Source: Marisa cornuarietis (Eukaryota > Mollusca > Gastropoda > Architaenioglossa > Ampullariidae). Taken from it: a stretch of 64,000 bases of DNA. The first letter of the stretch is position 1; every line of letters starts with the position of its first letter. Where the stretch lies: contig SMMW01000522.1 in NCBI GenBank assembly GCA_004794655.1, forward strand, positions 2,480,001-2,544,000. Direction: 5' to 3'. The notes beneath the pieces were generated by a model. It was not told the DNA's origin and did not search any database. It saw nothing but the letters and a program-made list of their open reading frames with translations. A program made the position numbers and the translations under genes. Of the stretch, positions 1-11,742 are shown piece by piece.

Positions 1-60
1 CTGAGAAGGACGTCATGTGGATTCAAATCCCGATGTCCATACTTCTTTTCTTTGACAAAC
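1..60 (+). other. Possible tRNA-like (SINE) fragment at window edge
   Basis: Bases 19-31 read GGATTCAAATCCC, close to a pol III B box (GGTTCRANNCC). The upstream half, where an A box would sit, lies outside the window, and the flanking bases do not fold into a clean T arm. It may be the end of a tRNA-derived SINE or a chance match. Nothing else is visible in this stretch. Confidence 0.15.
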
Positions 61-329
61 CAAACGGTTTCCAGAGCTGTCATTTCATGTACTTTTCTGC
101 TTAAAGAGCTTTGATTTGTTTGTTTGCTTGCTTGTTTTTGTTTTCTTTACATATTTCCACATAGTTGCGCAAGGGTAAATAGCGCAGTTCTTCACAATAC
201 TTATTTTAGAATTCTAACTCTTCTATTATTATTTTAGTCTATTTTATTTATTCTATTTTGTTCTAAATTTATTTAGTCTTTCTAAATTTATTTATTCTAT
301 TCTAGATATTTTATTTATCATTATATTTT
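61..329. other. AT-rich sequence, no gene seen
   Basis: A T-rich run with repeated TTTATT and TCTAAATTTATTTA motifs. No open frame, splice-site pair or RNA gene is recognisable. Confidence 0.5.
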
Positions 330-800
330 ATTATAGTTATTTTGTAAACAAAGCCGTATTTTATTGTACTTATTTTGTAAACAATTCTGTATATTATTGG
401 ATTTATTACATCAACAACCCTGTATTTTATTGAACGCATTCTGTGAACAGGACTTTTCACTAGTTAATTTAGCTTTGAAACAATTACAAAATTATCTCTT
501 GTCATAATGGGTCAGGAAAGGACTCGTATCTGAATGTATTTATGTAAAAACAAGTTTATCTCCGTTGTACCTGTAAGGAACCTCGTCTCTTATCCTACTT
601 ACTTGGTAAAGAATACTTTCTCTTTCCGGACTTAATTATTAAAGAACTCCTATTTGACCGTATTTATCTGAAAAAAAACTTAGTATCTTCTGTCTCTGTA
701 AAGAAGCATTTCTCTGACTGTACTTATTCTCTGTATAAATGTTGCTCTTGACGTGCGTAGTGTGTAAAGAACACCAGCTCTTCTCTAATTACTTTTGATG
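330..800. repeat. Decayed tandem repeat, roughly 45-55 bp unit
   Basis: Related phrases recur at loosely even spacing. TTATTTTGTAAACAA and its variants appear near 338 and 370. TGTAAAGAA/GGTAAAGAA and ACTTATTCTCTG/GTATTTATCTGA phrases continue to about 780. Units are too diverged for the eye to give one consensus, so this is a probable old minisatellite, not a certain one. Confidence 0.35.
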
Positions 801-1360
801 AAAAAAATGGATTTCTACTTATAAGTATGGCTTTTGTAAGGTGCGCTGTGTGACGTGACAGCCGTTTGTTTTTCTGTTTCAACTCAGGTCCACCCTGTCC
901 TTCCCGTCACGGGATCAGCGAGTCTGCTAATGACCAGATCGTGCATGCATCTGATGCACTCTCTCTCTCTTTTACGTCGTTGGTTGCCAGGCCACAGGAC
1001 CGTTGCTGAACTAACCTACAAACAGCCGGAGGACAAAACATCAGTACATTGGGAGTCGACGGTAAACCCCGCGCTAAGTGTTAGTAAATCTGTCATGGAC
1101 TCCCACCAGCTTTGTAATCCTCTTTGAACAGAAAGCGAAAGTAAACTATACACTGTAAGAGAGGCGCGGTGTGAGTCTGTGGGACGATGAAGAAGAAGGA
1201 ACTGCCGCTGGTACTACTTGAGCTGGTGTGCGTGGTGTTGAGAGGATGGGGAGCTGTGTGTGGCTGGAGGGTTCAGGCAGTGAAAAAGTGCGACAGAAAG
1301 ATGCTGTGTGAGTGTAAGACCTGTACACTAGCGTGTTCTGGTGACTGCGTGCACCCCTCT

Positions 1361-1466
1361 GTGTGTGTGTGTGTGTGCAAGTGCGCGCCCTCGTGTGTGT
1401 GTGGGTGTGTCAACGCGTACAGGTGCATGTGAATCTCCGCACCTGCATGTGTGTGTCCACGCGTGC

Positions 1467-1497
<31 letters not shown>
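1361..1497. repeat. TG-rich microsatellite
   Basis: Two (TG)n runs, at about 1361-1377 and 1470-1497, are joined by a TG-rich interrupted stretch with CGCG and CACGCG. Alternating purine-pyrimidine DNA of this kind keeps frames open on both strands, which explains the short Cys/Val and His/Thr open frames here. Confidence 0.9.
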
Positions 1498-1500
<3 letters not shown>

Positions 1501-2498
1501 GAATAATGTTACATGATCTAGCATTTTCATGCGCATGTGATCGGATACTCGGTTGATTTTTGCCTTCAGCTACATCATGACTTGCGTCCTCAGCTCTTAC
1601 ATTAAGCGGCAAGTCTCGCTAAGCTGTTGAGGTTCTTCCCCGAGATAAACCTCTCTCAATGTTCGGCTTTTCAGGCGCAGTCCCAGGCAACACGTGGAGG
1701 CAGAGTGCAGCTGGAGGCAGGGCGGAAGAGTGAGGTGTAGTACACGACTGTACAACGTACTACAGCGCACACAAGTAAAGGAATTAGCACAAAGCTTACA
1801 GACACTGAAGGACTGTGTGACTACTTGTCTGAAGTTCACACCAGAAAAGTCTTGTAATCATCAGTCTTATCAGTGTTCTCCGTCTTTTACACACACTGCA
1901 AAGACTCTGCTTGGCCCCATACTGAGCATGCGTAAAACATACAATAAATCTATATTCATGTTATTTTTTTTCTCCTTCTCATAAGCTGTACATGCACACG
2001 CACGCACGCACACATACAAACACGCACCCACGCACTTTTAAAATGTAGAAACTTTTATTAATGAGAACTAAAAGAAACTTTCTAAGAAGAAGTACGTTTC
2101 TCAGGACTGGGTGGCACGTGATGTCACCCCCCTTACCTGCCGGACGTAATTTTAACCGATACGAGAAAGAAAAAAGATCCTTATCACTCGGCTCATTATA
2201 GGAAGTTCATTAACGGCACTCAACTCCACGCCCTTCTTCCTTCTGTTCAGTCTGCTTTGCTCCACTCCCCTCTGTTTTATGGGATCGTACCCGAGACCTC
2301 TCTTCAAGCACATAAACATGGCTGAGAAGTTTTTAGTTCAGTTTCTTTCCGTCGCTAGGCAACACGTATAGCAACAACTGAACGGTCTTCATGGCGTATT
2401 GAGTGCGACCCTGTGACAGGTTATGTGCATGTTACGTGCATGTTCAGTCAGGTGTCAGTATGGTGCAAAGCGGGAGCCGAAAAAACAATCACCGGGAG

Positions 2499-2560
2499 TG
2501 ACGTCAGCGTGAGAGAGAACTCAGGCAAAGAAAAGGCGATGATCTGAGGCCGCTACAGGT
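2499..2560 (+). promoter_or_regulatory. CRE motif followed by a possible splice donor
   Basis: A full cAMP-response element, TGACGTCA, lies at 2499-2506. About 50 bases downstream, CAG|GTAAGG (2556-2562) matches the eukaryotic 5' splice-site consensus. This could mark a promoter and a short non-coding first exon, but there is no TATA box or open frame in support and both motifs can occur by chance. Confidence 0.2.
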
Positions 2561-2780
2561 AAGGTTGACAAAAACCGACTGCTCGACACTCAAAGGGCAG
2601 ACTTCTTCTCCTGGCATTTGACCTCTGCTACCTGACTACCTGACTACAGCCTGCAGCCTGCAGGTTTTGAAATAGTTCAAGTCATTAAAATGACTCAGAC
2701 CACAAGAGCTGGCTGTGTAAGCAAGTTTGTTTTTCCTTGGCTATGATGGGAGAGGTTAGTACGTACAAGCTATACCAGGA

Positions 2781-4043
2781 CATTACACTGTGGTGTTACA
2801 GTCAGATGTTACACTGTGGCGTTACAGTCAGATGTTACATTGTGACGTTACAGTCAGATGTTATACTGGGGCGTTACAGTCAGATGTTACATTGTGGCGT
2901 TACAGTCAGATGTTATACTGGGGCGTTACAGTCAGATGTTACATTGTGGCGTTACAGTCAGATGTTATACTGGGGTGTTACAGTCAGATGTTACATTGTG
3001 GCGTTACAGTCAGATGTTACATTGTGGCGTTACAGTCAGATGTTATACTGGGGCGTTACAGTCAGATGTTACATTGTGGCATTACAGTCAGATGTTACAC
3101 TGTGGCGTTACAGTCAGATGTTATACTGTGGCGTTACAGTCAAATGTTATACTGTGGCGTTACAGTCAGATGTTACACTGTGGCGTTACAGTCAGATGTT
3201 ACATTGTGGCGTTACAGTCAGATGTTATACTGGGGCGTTACAGTCAGATGTTACATTGTGGCGTTACAGTCAGATGTTAAACTGTGGCGTTACAGTCAGA
3301 TGTTACATTGTGGCGTTACAGTCAGATGTTACAATCAGATGTTATACTGGGGCGTTACAGTCAGATGTTACACTGTGGCGTTACAGTCAGATATTATACT
3401 GGGGCGTTACAGTCAGATGTTACAGTCAAATGTTATACTGGGGCGTTACAGTCAGATGTTACATTGTGGCGTTACAGTCAGATATTATACTGGGGCGTTA
3501 CAGTCAGATGTTACAGTCAGATGTTATACTGGGGCGTTACAGTCAGATGTTATACTGGGGAGTTACAGTCAGATGTTACAGTCAGATGTTATACTGGGGC
3601 GTTACAGTCAGATGTTACATTGTGGCGTTACAGTCAGATATTATACTGGGGCGTTACAGTCAAATGTTACAGTCAGATGTTATACTGGGGCGTTACAGTC
3701 AGATGTTACACTGTGGCGTTACAGTCAGATGTTATACTGTGGCGTTACAGTCAGATGTTACATTGTGGCGTTACAGTCAGATATTATACTGGGGCGTTAC
3801 AGTCAGATGTTATACTGGGGCGTTACAGCCAGATGTTACATTGTGGCGTTACAGTCAGATATTATACTGGGGCGTTACAGTCAGATCTTACATTGTGGCG
3901 TTACAGTCAGATGTTATACTGTGGCGTTACAGTCAGATGTTACAGTCAGATGTTATACTGGGGCGTTACAGTCAGATGTTACACTGTGGCAGTAGTCAGA
4001 TGTTACACTGTGGCGTTACAGTCAGATGTTACACTGTGGCGTT
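2781..4043. repeat. Minisatellite, 26 bp unit, about 46-48 copies
   Basis: The core is GTTACAGTCAGATGTTA, followed by one of three endings (CATTGTGGC, TACTGGGGC or CACTGTGGC), giving 26 bp. Several units are shortened to about 12-14 bp (GTTACAGTCAGAT repeated directly, for example near 3315, 3420, 3505, 3570, 3665 and 3935). The unit has no stop on the plus strand. Because 26 is not a multiple of 3, all three plus frames translate the same 26-residue cycle. The resulting open frames of up to 476 codons are not evidence of a gene. Confidence 0.97.
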
Positions 4044-4171
4044 ATGCTTTTTAAATAATCTGAGAGCTGTTTCCTGGCATTTGTTTCAAGAATTTTTGGT
4101 TGAGATCACTGCACGATCAAGTGCACGATATAACCGGTTTTTTGTTACTATTTTATTATTACTATAGAACT

Positions 4172-4620
4172 TTAGAACATGTATGATTCCAGCGAGAGAA
4201 TATGTATGGTTGTAGCATGTATTATTATAACTGTGTTGGTTACAAAGCGTGTATGATTATAGTAATGGAAGGGTAGGACAGTATGTTTATGAAAGTTGAG
4301 CTGCAAAACATTTATGATTAAAACTAGAGAATTTATAACTGGGGCTGTGCAACATGCATGATTGTAACTGTGGGGCTTTACAACATGCACGAGTGTAACT
4401 GTGGAGCTGTGTAACATCCATGATTGTAACTGTGGAGCTGTGAATTGTAACTGAAGAACGTGATTATAACTGAACTAACCAACACACATGGTTATAACAT
4501 TCGAACTTGTCTAATTATAGGTATGAAGTTTACACTATGTATGATTACAGCTATTGAAGACGTATGATCAAAACTAGTATAGGCGATGTATGACTATAAC
4601 TGTTGAACACGTGTGATTAT
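4172..4620. repeat. Decayed tandem repeat, roughly 35-45 bp unit
   Basis: The phrases TGATTATAACTG, TGATTGTAACTGTGGAGCTGTG and ATGTATGA recur repeatedly. The best-preserved units lie at about 4330-4450. No coding potential is seen. Confidence 0.55.
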
Positions 4621-5277
<657 letters not shown>

Positions 5278-8200
5278 CTCTTCACAGAATGAAGTGACAA
5301 AGAAGTGCCAGACTGAATAATGCACAGTTTTGTTTGCTGCAAGTACACTTAGAGGCTAAAGATCATCACTAACTTGAAAACTCGTGACACGTGTATTGCA
5401 AACGCAAAGTCAAGCAACTACCAAAAAAAAAAAAGATAATAAGTGGTTTTTGTGTCTCTCGTGAAAATTTTACTCCTCATAAATGGTTAAATAAAATCAT
5501 TTTTTGTGAGAAGTGTAACGACGACGACGAAAGCTCGTCAACACCCCATGCATCATCGTCATCATCACCGACATCAACATCCTTTATACCAACAACCCCC
5601 GCCAGATTTGTTACCAAGCGACTGAAAGGCTTTCAGGGGGGAACCTCAACAGACCTGGGAAGTTACTAAGTCGCTTGCAGCTCTCAGGGAAGACGCCTTC
5701 GGAGGGAGGGAGCTGTGCTCCACAATGTCTTCATTTAAAGTCATTACTGTGGGCCTCCTAAGGAGAGAGGTAATGATAGCGAAGGTGGCGGTGTCGATAT
5801 CAGATCTCGGTGCCCGATATTTCGCGACACACACACACACAGGCACGCGCGCGCGCGCGCGCCAGACAACAAAGACTCACGCAGTCCCGGCCGCGAGGAC
5901 GTCCGCCATGCTCACACCAAGCTGGGCCATGCTGCACGACGATGACAAGAGAGAAAGAAAATGTCAAAGGCTAGCGACCATACTGTAAAATAATCATGCA
6001 CACGTACATACTGTAACATCATCATGCACACTCCGCCTACACCCAGGCCACCGGTGTCACCCTCCAGTCACACAGAAGCAGACGTAGCGGTGACGCTTGG
6101 AGGGGACATCCCATATCAAGACTCTCTTCTAATCACCACTCTCCTTCACACCCCTCCCCAGCTCCTTGCCGTCCTCACTCCGTCCCCCCTCCCCCCAGTC
6201 CCAGATTGTATCTGGTGTGTAATGGAAACTCCCATTAGTTCTTTCTCTGGTTTCAGGTCGTCCTCGTCCCATCTTGTTGTGTAATTACCGCTCTCGCCAC
6301 TCTCCGCTCTTCCCTGTCAGCGGGAGACGTCGCCAGCTCCTTGGGACTATTTCTTATGGCGGACAACGGAAGGTGGGGGTGTGTGTGTGTGCGGGGAGGA
6401 GGCTTTCTCGCGGAGTCTTCTTCTGCCCGGCAACTCTTCTAAGTCCAAAAAGCAATTTCAAAGAGATACCTCAGCAAGGGCTATTGTTTTTTTTTTTTAA
6501 ATGACAGCGATTATAAAAAAAGACAATAAAAAGCAGAAATGTACGAACGTGATTCGTCTGACCGTATAGTCGGAACCACCATCTTTATCTGGCTGTAGTC
6601 GAAACTACTACATCTAGCTTTAATTTTTTTTTTTACACTGGCGGCCGTCTTTCTCACACAAGCATCTTGCAGCTGACGCTTTTAGAAATATACACACCAT
6701 ACAATGGTTGTTTCCAAGACCATGGAGTTAAATAAGCACAATTTTATAGAAATAATAAACCTTTAATAAATGTTAATGACACCTGTGATGATAATAATTC
6801 TTCGTTAGGTTAAGTTCGTGACTCTATCAACATTGGATTGCTTGAATGGCCGCAATACATATCGTCATCTACAAAGTAAGAAGGGGATTTCTCCACAATA
6901 TACTTTAAGGAAGTTCTGGTTTCTAGTTGATTTAGATTGTCCTTTAGAGCATTTGGGAAACTGTCAGAGCTGGTATATCATTCAAGATATTGTCGTCTTG
7001 GACATTATTTGGGACATTGTCTTGGGCATAATTCTGGGTGGCAGAGCTAGAGCAGATTTCCAAGCTCTCCTCCCACAAAGTGATCATCGTGTTGGGACGC
7101 CAGCAGACGATCATATCATCTCAGTATATGCCACGGATATTATTTATTTAAAGATCTTCTAATTTTGCTCTTTATTTATAAATTATCCCGTAGTAAAATA
7201 CAGTGGGGACTTTTGTCAAATAAATATTATAACCGTGAATAAAGAGAAATTAAAATCCATCATAAATGTAAAAGGAAAATGGTAGGACGGTTGGCAGAGA
7301 TTAGTAAGTCACGACATGATTATAATGCTGAGAGAAAAGATTTCCAACAGTTTAAATTTGTTCTGCTTGTCCGCCACATGCTGCAGGGGCAGCCATGCCA
7401 CTAGGCCTGCAGCGAGATGATCGCCACACTAAGCCTCACATCCCGGATTGCCATTCTAGACCAACAGGACAAACGTTGGTCACAACTAGTCCAACGATCA
7501 TCAGCAACAGTAATGATACAGATGAGCAGCAACAGCAGCGATACAGATTAGCGGGAACTGTAGCGATACATATTTTCACCAACAGCATTCTCATAGGCTG
7601 ACGTTGTACCACTGGGTGTTGGTCACACGGTACCGATAGTCGTGGTTCACGCTGGACCGCCCGTGCACGTGATGGGGACGAGTGAGAGGGTGGAGTGTGA
7701 GTAAACGTGGGGAAGGGGAGGAGGCGGCAGGCCAGCCTGTGTCAAAACAATTCTCCTCACCCACCGCGCTACATTATGGTGACAAAGCGCAGGAGAAGTC
7801 CCATAGAGGAACCCCGTAGGTCCTTTGAAAGGCTTCAGCATCTCTGGAACTGATGGAATAGCATCTTTCTGTGCTCGCGTGCGCGCGCGCGCACACACAC
7901 ACACACACACAGCTCTCCCTGATTCTCATCAGCCTCCCCTCTAACAGTCGCTACGTTCTGTCTCTGAGGCCATGCTCCCACCCTCCCACGCACTCCCTAC
8001 CCGAGAGAAGTCGGGTCGTGCGGATGCCCCTCCCGCCTTGCCAAGCCTCGTCAACCGTAAGGAGCGTTATCCAGAGGCCGGCGGGCGGGCGGGGTCGCGA
8101 ACCAGTGGGCCGGGGCTGGCGACAGCTCAGTCCTGAGGGAGTGGACACTGCCGGGTACTGAAGACACTCCTTTCACGATAGCCCTCAGCTGCTCGACCAG

Positions 8201-8844
8201 TCCCGATTATTGTTGAAATATTGAGAGATCGAAGATATTGAGGTATTGATCAGCCACATGTCTACCGCCAGCCATGTACACAAAAGAGATCTTGTACTTC
8301 TGTGTATGCGTGCGCGCGTTTGTGTGCGTGCGTATGCGTCCCTGTACTTTGTGTATTTTGACTACATGTCATCTCTACTTTATAATGTTTGCTACTAAAA
8401 GATAGGAAATGGCACATCTCAATGAATTAAAATTGTGACCAGCCAAAACTCTCTCTCTCTCTCTCGCACGTGCACGTACATGCACGCACACTCGTTCGTT
8501 TATTCAAAGACACGCAGACAAGGGGAAAAAAGAAAGAGAGAAGAAGGAAAGGGAGAGAACATGTGGATGTGTTCGGTGGCGGGCTGTCGGTGTGGAAGGG
8601 TAGATCCCTCCTGAAGCGATAATCCCTCTCTGATAGCGGCCTGGGAATGGATGACCCAAGACAGGATAGCTGACCTACGAGCAGTGGATGACAGCAGAAG
8701 ATTTTTTTTTATCTGCCTTCTAGATCCAGTGTCTCCGTTATGGTGAGACACACTGCATTCCTTCTCACTCGTGACACAGGGGCTCAGACCCGATATGTAA
8801 GGTCACGACGCATGTCGAGGAGATAAGTTGTTGTAACTGAACTG
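5278..8844. other. No gene recognised; scattered microsatellites
   Basis: Simple repeats include (CA)n/(GC)n at 5827-5862, a TG run near 6378-6392, (GC)n(CA)n at 7879-7911 and (CT)n at 8450-8464. Open frames such as 6818-7162 (+) and 8500-8751 (-) show no recognisable domain, no codon pattern and no flanking splice sites. I see no supportable gene. Confidence 0.5.
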
Positions 8845-9130
8845 TGTCCCTAACACTGGGCACAGTGACGTACACATTTTCTATTTACTTAACATCTGTT
8901 GTCTAGCTACCTCTCACCGAACATAGTGACGTTCATGTATCTGTTATCTAGTTACTTAACAATAAGAACGGTCACCTCTTTTCTCTAGCTACCTAACACC
9001 GAACAGTGACGAATATGTTATCTAGTCACCTAACACTAAGCACGGTAACGTCTGTTCTCTAGTTACATAGCACCAAACACATCGATATCTTTATTTTTTA
9101 GTTACGTAACACTAAGCACAGTGCTCTCTT
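8845..9130. repeat. Decayed tandem repeat, roughly 50-55 bp unit
   Basis: Five or so diverged units share phrases like CTAGTTACCTAACACTAAGCACAGTGACGT followed by a T-rich stretch and TATCT/TCTGTT (that example is a composite of pieces, no one unit has it all). Clear anchors are TCTAGCTACC, TCTAGTTACTTAACA, TCTAGCTACCTAACACC, TCTAGTCACCTAACAC and TTAGTTACGTAACAC. Confidence 0.65.
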
Positions 9131-9484
9131 CTTACGGCCAAAAAATAAACAAAACGCAAATAACGGAGAGGTCGGTTAAAAAAAAAAAAGGAACATTTTC
9201 AAGAATTTATTGCTCAGTTTGTTTCATATTACTCGACTGAAGCATATATTTGTAAATAAACACCGTGTGCATTTTTATGTGATATGAATACTTAGTAACT
9301 GAGTACTAAAAAAAAAAAAAACGCTTTGTTCTGAGTGTGAAGAAATCCTCGCGATCTATGGCCTGCTCTTTTCATTTCTTTTCACTGGCTCTTCAATTTT
9401 AAACTGCGTCATTTATACCGAACAGCCAATCACAGTGTGTGGGCGGGAACACGTGGGTGATGAGGGAGTCATGAGTCATGAGAG

Positions 9485-9665
9485 AGTGGTCCTACAGTTT
9501 ACAACGGTCGTTCTCCTACAGTTGTTAACAAGGGGCATCCTCCTAGTGTTAACAAGGGCATTCTCCAATAGCTGTTCATAGGGTCATCCTCCTAGAGTTG
9601 TTAACAGGGAGCATCTTCATAGAGCTGTCAACAGGGATATCGTCCAAGAGATGACATGGGGTATC
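9485..9665. repeat. Decayed tandem repeat, roughly 38-40 bp unit
   Basis: Units contain GTTGTTAACAAGGGGCAT or GTTAACAGGGAGCAT followed by TCTCC or CCTCCTA and AGAG/CAGTT. About four to five degenerate copies can be followed. No coding potential. Confidence 0.6.
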
Positions 9666-10968
9666 CTCGGCCGCAAAAGGCGCTTATTAGATAAATAAAT
9701 CTATAAATAGCGTGTCCATTTCGTGTCAAGCTAGACAAACAGCTTTTCATGAATTAGCAAAATAATTTCCGACAATATGTGATCAGAAATATCAAGTTTG
9801 GGGTGAAACAAGAACTGTTTAATCTGGTTGTGTAAATTCCAGCTTAGAATATCAACTGTAAAGTGAACGAAAGTCTCAAGCGTCCTCATTATGATCCATA
9901 CTCTTGACCCCTGCACGTCACTTGTGTTAAACCTTACTCTTCACCTTTTGTCAAATATGTGACCAGGTTTAGCAATGCCTACCATTGTCATGTATCTGAC
10001 CACGTGTCCGGTGAAGAAATCCCTTATAGGTGACATAGCGGAGGCAAACTTAAAGAATGCTGTGTTTCTCCTAAAACTGATAGATTTTCTTCCCTTTCCA
10101 TGTTTCTCCTCCCCCAACCTGCAATGAAACTCTGTAGTGAACGTCGCCACGCGCACGTGGGTGTCGTCGTCGTCGTCGTGGTGCGGCGCGCGTTGTGCGT
10201 GTGTGTGTGTGAAGTCGTGCAGCGTGCTGTTGGTGGCGGCGTGCAGGCAAGGTTTAAATGCAGCTGCTAAAAAACTCTAACGGCGCTGTGAGGCCGACAC
10301 ACTAGAGCTGGGAAGCAGCTGTCAGGCCTGTTGGAAAACCCGCTGCCAAATTACCATGAGTGTCACTCCAATATTGAAATTTCATAAACCTGCCGCGCGG
10401 GCCCCCAATGTTTAATCTCCCTCCTTCTTCTCACCAGCACGTGACCTTCGTCGTCACACACCCCCTCCCCCACCTCTTGCCTCTCCCGCCATGCATTTTT
10501 TTTTCGCTCCCACCTTCTTATTTCTCTTTCCGATCGACCCGGACACCCCCACCCCACACACATCTTCGAGGAGAAAAAAAAAGAGAAGTAAGCTGGACGA
10601 AGAAAACTATGGGCTTTTTTCCTTCTTTTATTTCGTCTGTCTCTCATTAGAACTCTTGAGTAGCTTAGCGTCCCCTTTGACATCGCCGGCAATCTCAATA
10701 ATCGTCTGCTGGCGAGTCGCCTGAGCAAGTAGACAGATTTTTAAAAATACATTTATTTGTTGTATCCGATGTTTGAGCAACACAAACAATTTTTTTGTTT
10801 TGTTTTTTTGCTAAAAACAAATCCTTTGGCCGACAGCTCATTCAGTGAGAACATCGCGCGTGGATATTGCTCTGCTTCATATATATGATGCTTCTTTCTT
10901 TAATGCCGTTTTTTTTTTTGTTTACTATTTTCCTTTTTATCTTCTATTTTTTTTTAGCTCATCCATTT
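9666..10968. other. No gene recognised
   Basis: An isolated TATA-box match (CTATAAATAG, 9701-9710) has no convincing partner element. Trinucleotide (GTC)n lies at about 10167-10180. The open frames at 9941-10156 (-) and 10363-10728 (-) are unrecognised and of low-complexity composition. Confidence 0.45.
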
Positions 10969-10977
10969 ATTCGAATT

Positions 10978-11160
10978 AGCGTCTGTCACCAATACATTGA
11001 AGGCTGGCTGTCCTGGGTTCAGTTCTCGTCTCGGGGACGCTGTTCTTTCTCTGCATGTGGCATCTGTTTACAGGGCTGGCTGCCTTGCCGTGAAATAGCC
11101 TTAGTTGCTGGCTCGGAGTAAAACACCAATTAAAAAAAAATAAAAAAAAAATAAAAATTG
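10978..11160 (+). mobile_element. tRNA-derived SINE, 5'-truncated copy with A-rich tail
   Basis: This is the same family as the minus-strand copy at 20589-20776, with about ten differences over roughly 150 aligned bases. It has the B box (GGTTCAGTTCTC), the shared body with TTCTTTCTCTGCATGTGGCA, and the 3' motif GCTCGGAGTAAAACACCAAT. It ends in an A-rich tail (about 11121-11158). The 9 bp duplication ATTCGAATT flanks it exactly (10969-10977 and 11161-11169). It starts inside the A box, so roughly the first 25-30 bases of the full element are missing. The intact target-site duplication implies truncation at insertion. Such elements have no protein and depend on a LINE partner. Confidence 0.88.
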
Positions 11161-11597
11161 ATTCGAATTTTGTTTAATTTTATTTTTCTAAATATTATAA
11201 AAGATTGAGGACTAAAGTTTCGAGAGATATGTTAGAACTGTTAGCTTCGTATGACAATGTTCTTTGTGTGTTCTCTAGATTTTTTATTTTAAACAAGTCA
11301 CTAGCCTGCCTCCAAACCAGTTTACATCGCACAGTCGTCGCTCCTCTAGTGATGATATGGCGGCGGGTTGGTGAGAATAGGAAAGTTTCGGCAATTGTCA
11401 TGTCCCACACATGTATGTGCGCCTCCGAGACAGAGACATCGACAATTGTATCTGTCCCGTGATGCCCTCGTCATGTTGTTGCTGCGTGTGACAGATGTTG
11501 GAGTAGCTGCTGTCGTCCGATTATACGCTTGCCAGTCAAAGCACGCCAGCAAGAGACTGCGGCGGAGGCTGTCGCGCGTCGGATACTTTTCCCGAGG

Positions 11598-11742
11598 TTA
11601 CGTCACGTCACCGGGGTCACACGCGTACTCGTGTATAAATAGCGCCCTCGTGACAGCGCTGTCACAAAGATCGACTTGTGCATTTTTTGTAGCGTGTCTT
11701 TTAAACTGGCGATGACACCGCGAAGAATTGTCAGTAAGTTAT
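11598..11742 (+). promoter_or_regulatory. Candidate CRE/TATA promoter with short first exon and donor
   Basis: In order: a double CRE-like site TTACGTCACGTCA (11598-11610), a strong TATA box TATAAATAG (11634-11642), a perfect 16 bp palindrome GTGACAGCGCTGTCAC (11650-11665) at the expected transcription start, and an ATG at 11712 followed by seven codons (M-T-P-R-R-I-V). TCA|GTAAGT then follows, with the donor GT at 11734-11735. Spacing fits a pol II promoter feeding a short spliced first exon (codon split after its first base). The rest of such a gene is not recognised and each motif alone could be chance. Confidence 0.35.

Larger units (their letters stand above)
801..2780. other. Mostly unique sequence without a recognisable gene
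   Basis: Short open frames at 855-1127 (+) and 1694-1984 (+) have no recognisable domain and no supporting splice or start context. A TG-rich microsatellite and a CRE motif with a possible donor site are listed separately. Confidence 0.5.

Noticed and set aside
2737..4167. Open frames of 476, 401 and 256 codons on plus
   Set aside because: They are three readings of the same stop-free 26 bp repeat; the unique sequence at each end adds nothing gene-like.
9701..9710. TATA box CTATAAATAG
   Set aside because: It is isolated, with no initiator, exon or donor nearby.
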